Source of the DNA: Anaerolineaceae bacterium
Lineage (GTDB): Bacteria; Chloroflexota; Anaerolineae; Anaerolineales; Anaerolineaceae
Direction of reading: 5' to 3'
NCBI GenBank assembly: GCA_030653365.1
Contig: JAURZL010000006.1
Span: forward strand, 1-64,000
DNA: 64,000 bases
How positions within the stretch are numbered: position 1 is the first letter of the stretch; each line of letters starts with the position of its first letter. A model generated the notes under the pieces. The model searched no databases, was not told the DNA's origin, and saw only the letters and a list, made by a program, of their open reading frames with translations. Below, one piece after another: positions 45,269 to 55,500 of this stretch. The position numbers and the translations under genes were made by a program.

Positions 45269-46408
45269 TCATTTATTTACAAGCGGTAAATAAACTTTAT
45301 CTGACAAAAGATAATTTGTATAATTTTTAAAAGCTGTCCCAGCCATAGTAATTTGATAATTATTTTCCGGGTCAAACAAAGAACCACCAAAATTGTAACG
45401 ATAATCATTTAAACTATACCAAAACCAACGTTGAACCAAATGATTATCATCTTCTAATAATCCTGTTTCTAAATCTCTTGCATTTACAAGGTAATTAAAC
45501 GTGTTAATCATGTAATTTTTGGTATCTTCTTCCGTTGGCCAACCATCATTACAACCTGGACAAACAATTTCTAAATCTGGAAATAGACTTCCATATTCAG
45601 TTATCCATAATGGTTTCTCTCGTTCGCCAATTGAATTCATCCATGTTCGAAAATCAAAAATTCTCTGGGAAAAAATTTCGATTGAATATGTATCAGAATA
45701 GTCAGTTATTTTAATAGCATCGTAATAATCACTTTCAAATCCCATTGGTACCCCGGCTCCCCAACTGAAATCAGGATGTTCATTCAGGATAAAAGCATGA
45801 ATACTCCAGATATCAATTAGATCCATCGCTTCTGCTCTATTATTTGCTAATGTTTCTAATTCATCTAAAGCTTTATTTAGATATCTAATTCGAATTGGAG
45901 TTGGCTGAACAACAGATCCAAATCCAATTTTTGCTGAAGTGTCTGTGGTTCTTATTAAAGTGGCTATGTCATAATATCTTTGCGCATAAACCTCTGCAGT
46001 GACACTATCCTGATAATAATATCGATCAGGTTCATTACCAATAATCCACACAACCCCGGGATTCCTTTCGATGATATCCGGCAAAGTTGATAACAATGCT
46101 CCATTTCCCCAGGCTGTATCATTCACGCGGATTACATGAATATATTCAACGTAATCAGGCAAGGTAAGGGAATAATTTTCGATACCCCAATCTAACACAG
46201 CCCGCGCGTTGATTTTTTCAATTAGGGTTTCTACTCCAGAAGGATAAGGTGCCGTGATTCCAAAACGGTCAATTGGCTCATAATAAGGCTCTGGTTCAGT
46301 TGCATGAACTGCTAAATCGATTGAAAATAGCGCAGACACTACAACAACACTGAAGCAGAACAAAATGATTAAACTATTATAAATTTTATGATTTGGAAAC
46401 TTCGACAT
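45269..46408 (-). CDS. Secreted clan GH-A-like glycoside hydrolase with LPLV motif
   Basis: After a signal peptide the chain reads as a TIM barrel. IIGNEPD holds a candidate acid/base E130 (counted from the frame opening at 46420) and WITEYGS a candidate nucleophile E275, each at the end of a strand as in clan GH-A. The sequence ends VYLPLVNK. I used the ATG at 46408; the upstream GTG at 46420 is possible. The substrate is unknown. It may trim surface polysaccharide made nearby. Confidence 0.75.
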   Translation of the reverse strand: MSKFPNHKIYNSLIILFCFSVVVVSALFSIDLAVHATEPEPYYEPIDRFGITAPYPSGVETLIEKINARAVLDWGIENYSLTLPDYVEYIHVIRVNDTAWGNGALLSTLPDIIERNPGVVWIIGNEPDRYYYQDSVTAEVYAQRYYDIATLIRTTDTSAKIGFGSVVQPTPIRIRYLNKALDELETLANNRAEAMDLIDIWSIHAFILNEHPDFSWGAGVPMGFESDYYDAIKITDYSDTYSIEIFSQRIFDFRTWMNSIGEREKPLWITEYGSLFPDLEIVCPGCNDGWPTEEDTKNYMINTFNYLVNARDLETGLLEDDNHLVQRWFWYSLNDYRYNFGGSLFDPENNYQITMAGTAFKNYTNYLLSDKVYLPLVNK

Positions 46409-46472
46409 TTTATTTCCCACTTTAATATTCTATTTATTTTATTGTATCATAATTGATCTTTGTCAAATTCAG

Positions 46473-48395
46473 TTAATTCTGTTTCGTTTCACTGAATGAA
46501 AATATTAAGAAGTTTTCTTGTTTAAAAATTATTTCTTCTAATAAAACGTGATCCTGGTTCACGGAAACATTCTCCGGAATCGATACAAAATGCATTTGAT
46601 CAGGTATTTTTATTTTTATAATAACCGGTAATTCATTCAGTCCGAACTGCTTGAATAAATTCAACTGGTATTTAATCACCCCGGATTGGTAAGACAAAAT
46701 CTCCGGCGAAAGAGCCAAATCAAGTTCTATCTGTCGTAAGGAGTTTGTAGGAACAATTTGCAAACCAGCGACCATGTTCAATCCTGGCAGATCACTGATC
46801 AGATCCAACTCTCCACGCCAATCAATCCCTCGAAGCAGATACTCACCCGGGACAAACTGAATTGCGGCATTAATCAATTGGCTTCCAGGTGCCGTATACA
46901 CTCGCCAGTAATCCCAATAACAACGCTGAAACATATTGGTATAGGCGATCTCTTTGCCATAGGTGGCTTCATGCACACAGGGCACTTCCATCTCAACGGG
47001 ATGTTCATATTGCATGATGATCCGTGCTGTGGGATTATTCAGATCCGTTAAATCAACCAGATACGATAATTTACGCAAAATTACCGCATCCACTTTATTA
47101 AAGCCAATATTGGAATCAACCCAATAGAGAAAATCCCCTCCCTGATAATCAATTGCACCATCGAGGTTCAAGTCGGCTAGCAGTTGTTGCTGGATTGGAT
47201 CCGTGAAGTAAACCATCAAATGACCCGTTTCGAGCAGGTTCTTCGAGACTTTTCCGAGCTCAATCATTTTTTTATAATCGCGGGTATTGATCAGGTTTTG
47301 CAGCATAGCTTTGCCTAAAATAGCAACAAAATCTTTGCGATTTGCCCACCAGTTTTCAGAATCGCCAGACTGCCCCCAGCTTTCCTGCATGTAGGCAAGC
47401 ACATTTGAAGCATCCACCCACAAATCCTGTTCCGGATCAACCTGAATCGCACCCATCACAGTCAGAAATTGTTGCACAGCCTGCTGGTCAAAGGCAATCA
47501 CCCCACGGGTTTCCTGACCGGTGGAAAGCTCATACAATTGTTGCACCGTCCTGGCTGAAGTGGGAAAATCAGCCGACCAGTTGCCATCACGCGGAACCCA
47601 GATACCAGCGAGCATATAATCCTGTAATGGTTGCGGGGGAAGCGGATAATCTTTGGATAAATCATCTACCTGATAGGAGTCCTGTAATTGCAAATCAATG
47701 TTCACCAGACTGTTGATCGTTGCTGTACCCATCGCAGTAATAAAACCGCCGCCACCACGCAGCTCATCATGATTTAAAGCCAACAACAGATATTGAGCAG
47801 GTTGGGTCATGCCTACCATCTCTGGCAACATGGGTAGTAGCTGACCGGAAGATTTTATAATGGGAATAAAAGGCTCCAACATTAAAAAATCATCCTGAAA
47901 ACGGAATGGTAAAGCTTTGATATCAATCTTTGCATGATAGTCAGTTATTTCTTCAGAATAATATACTGATTGAGATATCAATGCTTGATCGCCCAGAAGA
48001 TCATTAAGAAAGGAAGTCATCTCAGCATGATTTTCCACACTCTGGTCCATGATCGGAGCAAGTTTTTCTTCAAACAATAATGCGTATTTAACCATTGACT
48101 TCAGGTATCGCACCGATGGTTGAATTTGAGCGGTAGTTTTACCTGTATTATTTAATATCGGATATGTCCAACCAAGACTACGGTCGATGACCGTTAGATC
48201 CTGGTCAATTTCGTTCAATAATTGAAAAGCATATGCGGGGGAGATGGTATCCATTCCGCCTGCGAGCATGGATTTAACTTCCTGGCGAGCCTGGTATAAA
48301 TGGATACCATGACGTGCAAGAACAAACCCCCAAATTCCAATGGCACCAATCAGGAGGATTGTGATAATCAATAATAGACGTTTTTTCGTCATCAT
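46473..48395 (-). CDS. DUF4012 membrane-anchored protein
   Basis: The 640-residue product starts with one membrane helix (LLLIITILLIGAIGIWGFVLA) followed by a long exported region. YLLLALNHDELRGGGGFITAMGTATINS is the DUF4012 core, related in part to LCP-type domains. It is the last gene of the C25/RiPP-like operon and starts directly at the end of its neighbour. A role in envelope glycan or protein attachment is possible; none is known. Confidence 0.85.
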   Translation of the reverse strand: MMTKKRLLLIITILLIGAIGIWGFVLARHGIHLYQARQEVKSMLAGGMDTISPAYAFQLLNEIDQDLTVIDRSLGWTYPILNNTGKTTAQIQPSVRYLKSMVKYALLFEEKLAPIMDQSVENHAEMTSFLNDLLGDQALISQSVYYSEEITDYHAKIDIKALPFRFQDDFLMLEPFIPIIKSSGQLLPMLPEMVGMTQPAQYLLLALNHDELRGGGGFITAMGTATINSLVNIDLQLQDSYQVDDLSKDYPLPPQPLQDYMLAGIWVPRDGNWSADFPTSARTVQQLYELSTGQETRGVIAFDQQAVQQFLTVMGAIQVDPEQDLWVDASNVLAYMQESWGQSGDSENWWANRKDFVAILGKAMLQNLINTRDYKKMIELGKVSKNLLETGHLMVYFTDPIQQQLLADLNLDGAIDYQGGDFLYWVDSNIGFNKVDAVILRKLSYLVDLTDLNNPTARIIMQYEHPVEMEVPCVHEATYGKEIAYTNMFQRCYWDYWRVYTAPGSQLINAAIQFVPGEYLLRGIDWRGELDLISDLPGLNMVAGLQIVPTNSLRQIELDLALSPEILSYQSGVIKYQLNLFKQFGLNELPVIIKIKIPDQMHFVSIPENVSVNQDHVLLEEIIFKQENFLIFSFSETKQN

Positions 48396-48959
48396 TTATT
48401 TTGGAGGTTGATTGTTTTGAGGTTTCTTGATTGTCAGTCGAACAATGAAGTAAAAGATCAACAAAAACAGGACAATCAAAACGGGAAAAACAAACGCTGG
48501 AATGTTGTCTGATACTTCCTGATCGGACTGATCATCCACTAAACTATTAATATCATTTTCGCCAGAGGATACGAGCGGTAAAGATATTGATGATGTAGCA
48601 TTTTGTTTTGAATCCAATGTTTCTGAAACAACAACAGTATTAGAAAAAACAGGTGTAGGACTAGATTGTGCAGGTTGTTGTGTGGATGCTTTAACTGTTT
48701 TGGTAGAGGTAATTGGTATTTGTACTGCGATTGTATTAGTAACAGTAAATTCCTGAGAAGAAGGTTGGGTACTTCCAGCCTGTGTATTGGTCGGTTGTAT
48801 TACAGTTGCTGTTAATGCAATCGTTGGGGTGCGGGAAGGACCAATGGTGGGTACAGTCTGAAAATTTAAACCTCCCCAGACAATATCATTGGGTAATAGA
48901 AAAACTATTAAAATGGTAATCAAAAAAACAAGTGGTTGAAACCTAAATTTCTTATTCAT
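48396..48959 (-). CDS. Ser/Thr-rich membrane-anchored protein
   Basis: The 187-residue product has a signal peptide (FQPLVFLITILIVFLLPNDIVWG). A low-complexity region rich in Thr, Ser, Pro and Gln follows, then one membrane helix (FVFPVLIVLFLLIFYFIVRL) and a short basic tail. It looks like a heavily O-glycosylated stalk. It lies 13 bases from the C25 lipoprotein gene and abuts the DUF4012 gene. Confidence 0.65.
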   Translation of the reverse strand: MNKKFRFQPLVFLITILIVFLLPNDIVWGGLNFQTVPTIGPSRTPTIALTATVIQPTNTQAGSTQPSSQEFTVTNTIAVQIPITSTKTVKASTQQPAQSSPTPVFSNTVVVSETLDSKQNATSSISLPLVSSGENDINSLVDDQSDQEVSDNIPAFVFPVLIVLFLLIFYFIVRLTIKKPQNNQPPK

Positions 48960-48972
48960 AATTGAAATTCCC

Positions 48973-51075
48973 TTAATCGATTTCTGGGATTGTTTTCGGT
49001 AAAATCATAGCAGGGTCACCAAAGAGTAGAAAAGTGTGCAATATATCCGTGTTAAGTGATTTGCCTGGATAAATTTCCCTCATAGCGGAAGTGATGAGAT
49101 TTCCCAATCGATATGTATTTGCTAATTGTAACCCAGAATTTATTTGATTACTTAATGCAATTTGATTTTCCTGGAGGGTTTGACCCGTTGGCGCCAGCAA
49201 TGCAATTGCTCCCCCATCCGGGTGGAATAAGAGCCCTTCGGCAAGCGATGTTTTCTGGGGGTGAACAAAGTATCCATTCAAACAACTGAAGGAAAAGACA
49301 ACCGGTGGTGCTGAGGAAGGTGGCAACCCCTTCAATTCCTGTGCGGATAGAAGTTGATCTTTTCCCCACATTTCGATGCTGCCATGTCCAAAATAAGTCA
49401 GCAGAGAATATGGTTCTGAAAATGCATTCATTATTGTTGATGAAGTGTCCAGTTTGGAGGATAGATTGATCATTAGGGTTTGATATTGATTCTGTAATGG
49501 GAGTATAAAATCCTGAGCTGTATCAGTGAAAACCTCGTCTTGAGGATCCGATATAGCGATTATTTTATTCCACTCAGATGGTAATTTTTCTTCATATTTT
49601 AATATTTTTTCGACCCAGACAGCCAACTCCTCCTTCGTGGATGCCGGAATACGCCCGACTGCAAGATCCGGGAGAGAATCTCCATCCAGATCTGCAAAAG
49701 GGAAATCACTAATTGTCTGCCCCCCAAAACTGGTATCAATGAAGAAGGAGGGTATTAATTCGATGGATTGTTGATAATCCAGAATTTCATAAGAATAATC
49801 ACCGATTAACAAAAGATATTGAAGTCGATCAGGATACCTTTCTGATAAATGATTTATGTGGTCTCGAATAGAATCTGGAGAAGGGACACCGCCATTAAGA
49901 TGATCATAGATCTGTTGGGGAGTCAGGATATATGTTTTTAGACCTTGTTGCTCACGCTTTGAAAGCAATGGTTGCAGAGTTTGATGAAATGCTTGCGGTG
50001 CGATAACAAGGTAATCGACTGGTTGAGATGGAAAAACCTGAGCACCATTAAGTACAGGTTGAATTGATGTCACAGAAGAAAATTGTCCTTGCGGGATCCA
50101 TGTGTAAGTTGTGTCAGGCTTATTAATCAATCCAATATTTTGACCTTTTTGGATTTCATAAACTTCTGTTTTGTTTGTTCCCGGTACCTGAGTGATGAGG
50201 GAGCCATTGATCAAGACTGCTTCAACCCATAATTGGTTTGCATTCGTGGTAAACGTCTGGATTTGGTCAATAAGGTTAATTGGTTGCACATACTGGATTT
50301 CAATCCAATCCAGGTAGATTTTCTGAGGGAAATCATCATTCAGGGAACCTGACTGGATGGTCAGTAGATTATTCTCCAAAAAGTCCTTGAGGTCAACAGA
50401 GAAATCAAGGGTCTGCCAGCCTTCCCCTTTCCAACCTAAGGTGTCAGGTTCCTGGTTATTGATCGAGACCGAAATGGAATGATCTGAATTGGTTGGAGAC
50501 CAGAGCTGTATTTTGATGGAAATTTCATCAGGGCTTGTTTTTGGACCATTAAAAAAGAATTCAAAATTCTGTTCCGGCAACAACTGTGTCCAGAGCCAAC
50601 GGTCATCCCCGGTTGATTGAGGGAGATAAATGGATTGTTGTTCTGCATGAAGATTGAATATTCCAATGGAAAGATCTTGAGAAATGGCATTGGGAGAGCC
50701 GCTTGTTTTTGAAATTATTCGGCTATGCGAATCAGTCGCTAAGGCACTCAAGATCAATAGATTTTCAGAGAGATTGTTTTCTGGAGACGGAGCATAAAAG
50801 CGGATTAGCGGATCATGTGTTGTTGGGTTTTCTTCAACCCAGAATGGATGCGGATGCCCCAGATAATTTAAATTAAGCTCATTGATATCATCAACTTTCA
50901 AACCTAGTTCTGTCAATTCATTAAAAGAGACTTGATAGAAGCCTTCTGCCCCCACAATAATTCTTAATTGAGAAATATTATCCTGTAAGGATTGTTTTAA
51001 TACAGGACTTTGACAGCCAACCAAAAGAATAATCAGACTGATGAATACACCTACGTGATTTTTATGGAATATCAA
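48973..51075 (-). CDS. C25 (gingipain-family) peptidase lipoprotein
   Basis: The 700-residue product has a lipobox (LIILLVGC) and so should be lipid-anchored outside the membrane. A beta-rich N-terminal half is followed by the C25 domain: VDYLVIAPQAFHQTLQPLL, LLLIGDYSYEI, DLAVGRIPA, catalytic H564 in YFGHGS and C598 in FSFSCLNGYF, and LLFGDPAM. The His-Cys spacing (34) is the same as in the second C25 protein of the operon. It lacks the LPLV end motif. C25 members include gingipains and PorU, the sortase of the type IX system. Confidence 0.88.
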   Translation of the reverse strand: MIFHKNHVGVFISLIILLVGCQSPVLKQSLQDNISQLRIIVGAEGFYQVSFNELTELGLKVDDINELNLNYLGHPHPFWVEENPTTHDPLIRFYAPSPENNLSENLLILSALATDSHSRIISKTSGSPNAISQDLSIGIFNLHAEQQSIYLPQSTGDDRWLWTQLLPEQNFEFFFNGPKTSPDEISIKIQLWSPTNSDHSISVSINNQEPDTLGWKGEGWQTLDFSVDLKDFLENNLLTIQSGSLNDDFPQKIYLDWIEIQYVQPINLIDQIQTFTTNANQLWVEAVLINGSLITQVPGTNKTEVYEIQKGQNIGLINKPDTTYTWIPQGQFSSVTSIQPVLNGAQVFPSQPVDYLVIAPQAFHQTLQPLLSKREQQGLKTYILTPQQIYDHLNGGVPSPDSIRDHINHLSERYPDRLQYLLLIGDYSYEILDYQQSIELIPSFFIDTSFGGQTISDFPFADLDGDSLPDLAVGRIPASTKEELAVWVEKILKYEEKLPSEWNKIIAISDPQDEVFTDTAQDFILPLQNQYQTLMINLSSKLDTSSTIMNAFSEPYSLLTYFGHGSIEMWGKDQLLSAQELKGLPPSSAPPVVFSFSCLNGYFVHPQKTSLAEGLLFHPDGGAIALLAPTGQTLQENQIALSNQINSGLQLANTYRLGNLITSAMREIYPGKSLNTDILHTFLLFGDPAMILPKTIPEID

Positions 51076-51887
51076 ACCAATTTACGATTCCTTTGGATGA
51101 TTAAGAGTACGGTGATGAGAATTATTCCAACTCCTATGGTTATACCAAACCCGATCAACCCAAGGGTAAAGGGATTGGTTGACTCGGGTTCAACGGTCAC
51201 AGTTGATGTTGCTGTCCTGACACCCTTAATCTCAAAAGTACGTGTTGAGAGCACCGTTGCTGAACCAGTGAGATCAGGTGTTTCAGTGGTTGTTGCAAAG
51301 TCAAGCGGCGTAATCGTTGCTGTTTCCGTTGCTGTATTGGTGAAAAAGGAAAACGGAGAAGTGGAAGTAAAGGTTGGAGTACGCGAGTGAGTCAGATTAG
51401 GTGTCGGTGTGAACGTTATTGTTGGTGAAAGCGTTAATGTAGGTGAATAAGTGAGATTGACCGTCTGGCTTTGTGTAACAGTAGATGTTAAAGTCGATGA
51501 TCCAGGGATGGCTGAAACTGGACCAAAGAATTCACTATCATAATTATTGTCCACAGCTTCTAATTTGTAATAATAAGTCTGCCCATTGGTCAGGTTTGTG
51601 TCAACATATTGATAGATCAAACCACTGACTGGAGTACCTTGCGTAAAAATAAAATTACTGACTCTCGAGTAATTGCCATTCTGTTGATTGCTGCGTGTAA
51701 CATAAAAACCAAGCATATCTGTTTCGGAAGCGGTTTCCCATTCCAAAACCACCTGCTGGCTGCCAGGAAATGCATCAAATGAAACAAGGGTGACAGCTGC
51801 CTGAACAGCAATCAAAGCACCTAAAAAGAAAAATCCTAATAGGAATATAGCAGTAAAGGTAAAAAATACCCGGTTTCTTTTGGTCAT
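51072..51887 (-). CDS. Fn3-domain surface protein with Thr-rich stalk and C-terminal anchor
   Basis: The 271-residue product has a signal peptide and one fibronectin type III domain (VTLVSFDAFPGSQQVVLEWETASETDMLGFYVTRS...GQTYYYKLEAVD). A Thr/Pro-rich stalk, one membrane helix (LGLIGFGITIGVGIILITVLLII) and a basic tail (QRNRK) follow. Both ends overlap neighbours by four bases (ATGA), so it is translated together with the PqqD-like and C25 genes. Confidence 0.78.
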   Translation of the reverse strand: MTKRNRVFFTFTAIFLLGFFFLGALIAVQAAVTLVSFDAFPGSQQVVLEWETASETDMLGFYVTRSNQQNGNYSRVSNFIFTQGTPVSGLIYQYVDTNLTNGQTYYYKLEAVDNNYDSEFFGPVSAIPGSSTLTSTVTQSQTVNLTYSPTLTLSPTITFTPTPNLTHSRTPTFTSTSPFSFFTNTATETATITPLDFATTTETPDLTGSATVLSTRTFEIKGVRTATSTVTVEPESTNPFTLGLIGFGITIGVGIILITVLLIIQRNRKLV

Positions 51888-52162
51888 TCTTCCTTTAAGT
51901 ATATAAGCAATCTTTCAGAAAGTTCCTGTAGAAAATGAATGACTTCAGTTTGAATCGTATCGGGTCGACAGGCATAAACCGAATCCATACAGACGATAAT
52001 ATCATTTACTGATTTTTTTGCATCAATCAATTCCCAGATAAAAGTTCCTGTGTGGTTTAGGACCCGTACTTTGCCTTTTTGTGGATTGACCAATATTCCA
52101 TCAGATTCAGCTCTAAAAAAGGTTATTTGTTCATTTTGATAAGGGATAGCGGTTAGATTCAT
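51884..52162 (-). CDS. PqqD-family RiPP leader-binding protein
   Basis: The 92-residue product fits the PqqD/RRE fold: VNPQKGKVRVLNHTGTFIWELID, then VNDIIVCM and helices ending QELSERLLIYL. PqqD proteins hold the leader of a precursor peptide for a modifying enzyme. It overlaps the S24/S26 gene by 32 bases and the Fn3 gene by four. No radical-SAM partner is seen in the window, so it may act with the peptidases, or with an enzyme encoded elsewhere. Confidence 0.82.
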   Translation of the reverse strand: MNLTAIPYQNEQITFFRAESDGILVNPQKGKVRVLNHTGTFIWELIDAKKSVNDIIVCMDSVYACRPDTIQTEVIHFLQELSERLLIYLKEE

Positions 52163-52592
52163 TTACACTCCTATGTTTGATATGGTTTGATGATGTGATG
52201 ACAGATAAATAAAGAATCACTTGAGTGACGATTCTTATTACTGGAAAATTCATTTTGATTTTTATCCATCGCTTCTCAACCTGGACGACATAGCCAATAA
52301 CCTGGTTTACACTGACTGGTGGATCAGGTGTTCTTGACCAATCGCCTTTTGTGATAATTTCCTGGCCAGTTATTCTTAATATCCTGTGAAGAACAAAATC
52401 TGTACCCCGATTGATGAGCACAATCTCGCCGATCTGCGGTTCGGTATCACCAAAATATGGTTCTACGTCTACCCAATCTCCATTTAAAATAAGAGGTTGC
52501 ATGGAGGACCCTGTAACCCGTAAACGAGTCAGTTTATTTTGTGAAAGGCTGACAAGGATGTATGAATGGAGGGTTGAAGAAGACAGATTCAT
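52131..52592 (-). CDS. S24/S26-type signal-peptidase-like protein
   Basis: The 153-residue product has TGSSMQPLILNGDWVDVEP (catalytic S30), IGEIVLINRG, VLHRI (H69) and TKGDW (D84), matching the Ser-His-Asp arrangement of archaeal/ER-type signal peptidases. There is no N-terminal membrane helix; one hydrophobic segment lies near the C-terminus (VIRIVTQVILYLSVIT). S24/S26 proteins often accompany PqqD genes in peptide clusters. Start and stop overlap the flanking genes (TAATG with the large C25 gene). Confidence 0.82.
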   Translation of the reverse strand: MNLSSSTLHSYILVSLSQNKLTRLRVTGSSMQPLILNGDWVDVEPYFGDTEPQIGEIVLINRGTDFVLHRILRITGQEIITKGDWSRTPDPPVSVNQVIGYVVQVEKRWIKIKMNFPVIRIVTQVILYLSVITSSNHIKHRSVNESNRYPLSK

Positions 52593-55500
52593 TAGCGTGT
52601 TACCAAGGGAAGAAATATACCCCAGTCAATCGAATGCATTTGAAGTGCAGGATCACCGAAGATCATATACGTAAAAATGAGGCTATCATTTCCATGATTC
52701 GACATCAGATTTAATCTGGCATTGAGATCCAGAGCACCTAATGCAGGTGTTGGAAGATTCACAAAAGCAGAGAAGAATCCCCGCTGAAGTAAATCATGAC
52801 CATTTGCATACCCATTACCTGGCGAAGAGAACATAGCTGCTGCTCCTTTCTCAGCAGTGCGGGTTAATTCCTCTGATAAAGAACGGCGATCAACCGTCTG
52901 ACCTGGCAAATTTGGCGGATAGTACCAGTAACCATCCACACAATCCAAAGAAAAGACCACCGGGTAGCGTTCCAGATTTGTGAGGTCAGGCAAATTGTCA
53001 ACCTGAAGGACTTTTTCTCCCGCCCAGTATGAGATCGCCCCATGGCCATTGAAGGTTATTATCTGGTTGCCATCGTTAAAGGCTTTCAGGATTTCATTCC
53101 TGATTACAGAACAATTTTCTGGCGTTGATGAACGGCAACCGAAGTCATCAAGAAATATTTTGTTAATCCGGTACGGTCGCAAGTCAACATCTGATAGTAA
53201 TTGGTTTACATAGGCCGGGAAGTTGCCAGCCGCGTCGGTTGGACAGATGGTTGCCGAGTTATCATCGATACAAGCAGGGAATGTGTCAGGATCCTGAAGA
53301 TAATAATTATCAGCAATGAAAGTCAGATTTGATAACCACTCAGCGGATGCTAACTCGAATTGGATTGTCTTTTCAATGAATGCTGACAATTCAACAGAAT
53401 TATTAACTGGCATCCGCCCAATCATTGCATCCGGAAAGATATCATCACCGGCAATGGCTACAAGATCAGAAAGACTATCTACCTCACCCTGTAATGGATC
53501 AACCCACACGAAATTTGGTGGAAAATAAACTTTGTCTGGGATGCGGTTATTCTTTAAATCCCAATGACCATCACCCACCAATAGTACATAAGTTGGCGCA
53601 GGTGATTGCCAATATTGATAGGCATAACCAAAGAAATTCTTTACTGCAATCGGATGGGCAATCCCATAATTGAATTGATTGTAAACATCCTGAAGATCAA
53701 TTAATTTAACCTTTAACCCTTGTGATTCGCGGTATTGCACCAATGGTTGCAGATCTATCAGAAATTCTTGTGGGGAGATGATAAGGTAATCAGCTTGATT
53801 TTGAGCTGATAAAAGATCAATAGGTTGGTAAAGAGAAAGGCTGTCTGTGACAGATTGGATTGCCGAGTGATTAACCACAATAAATTTCTGGATTTCAGAT
53901 AGGGTCTGTCCGAAAATGAGCGAACCTGCGTCAAAAACAGAATTCTGTATGGCAGTAGGCTGAAAAGGATTGCTGATATTCCAGAGATAATTTTGATCGG
54001 ATGATAGATTGGTTATTTCAAGATTTAATTCGCCGATTTGGAAACTATTAAAGATAAGCTCATTATTGATGGCTTTTAGATATCTTTGATAGGAGATTTT
54101 AAAATCATCAAACACATACCGGGCCACCGACAAACCCTGTGATTGGACCGATAAAGAAAGTGTGTTCTCGTCATTGCCCAGGTATTGTTGATCCATGTTT
54201 CCTTTAAATAGGTGTCTTGTCGCACCATCCCAGGTATCTTCGGAAAGCAAGTGTTGATTGAGTGCGAATTGAACGCGGTGATCAGGGTTTATTGTAGCGC
54301 TACTGGTTACTGAAAGTATTTGACCAGAAATGCTGGCTTGAAAATCTGAAGAGATGACAGGATCATAAAGCCGAAAAGAATAATCATACGAATCAGGGAA
54401 TGAATTTACATCAAGATATTCCCAAAACCATGTGTCCTCATTGGTGAAATGGGTTGTCCACCAAACGTTTTCCTCTTCATAGTGGATTTGATCATAAAAG
54501 CTGGTGATGTGTGTGCTTGAGTTTGGCGTTCCATCCTGGCTGATTATTTGAAGGCCAGGTTCGTCCGATAAATACAACCAGTACACATTGGTATCCGTAT
54601 ATTTCTCCAGCATAAAGGCAGAGAATTCAGGCTGCCAATCATTGTAAATTGGCCAATGATCGTTTTGGCGTTGGTATAGGTTGGCGAGATACTCTCCAGA
54701 AAAGGTTTCAGCATAAAAAAGAAGGGATTCACCTAGTTCGAAGCGATTATCTCCATCCCCCTCCATCAAAAAAGCAACCTCACGTCCCTGATTTTCGATA
54801 TGGAAAAAATCAGGATTGACATCCTCCAGCGGAAAACCAATTCTTTGGAGATCATTAAAGGTTATTCTGAAAATTCCTGATTCCTGGACTGATATTTTTG
54901 CGTGTGTGGTCCATGGTTTTTGTAAATTACCACCCCAAAGAACAGGGGGGTCCGAAATCCAGGAAAGACTATCCTGAAAATTGATAATCTGATGCTGGAG
55001 TGGATAAATTTTGGAGGAATAATCAATCTTAGGAAATAATTTGGCCTCAGGCAGATTATCAAAGGTTAAGCTAAGTTCTAGCGACTGATTCCAGAGAAAG
55101 CTGGATGTAGCACAATCCCACCGGACAGGATACAACGAAATTGAAATAAGACGTTGATTGCGAAACCAAAATGGTTCTCCAATTTCAAAAGCAGATTGTG
55201 GCAAGGATTGAACACAGTCCAGTTCTTGATTTTCAAAAGCTGTGTCAATTTGTTCAACATCAGGTTGTGGGGATTTAGCCAGCAACTTCGGTGCTGATAT
55301 TACTTTCGAGGATGATAAATTCTCTATCGGGTGGATGGTCCCATCTGGTGGAATGGCCAAGATGACGGAATAATAAGGTAAATCAGGGTAACCAGGGGTA
55401 GAAAGTAACTGGGTGTTTGGGAGGGAGAGAGACTTTCCAGCTGATGTTGAATCCCATTGAACAAATGGAACATCCAAACGCAGAGTAATCGTATTGCCTT

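Noticed and set aside
51010..51390. Plus-strand 126-codon frame opposite the Fn3 protein
   Set aside because: Val/Ser-rich mirror of the Thr-rich stalk; no start signal.
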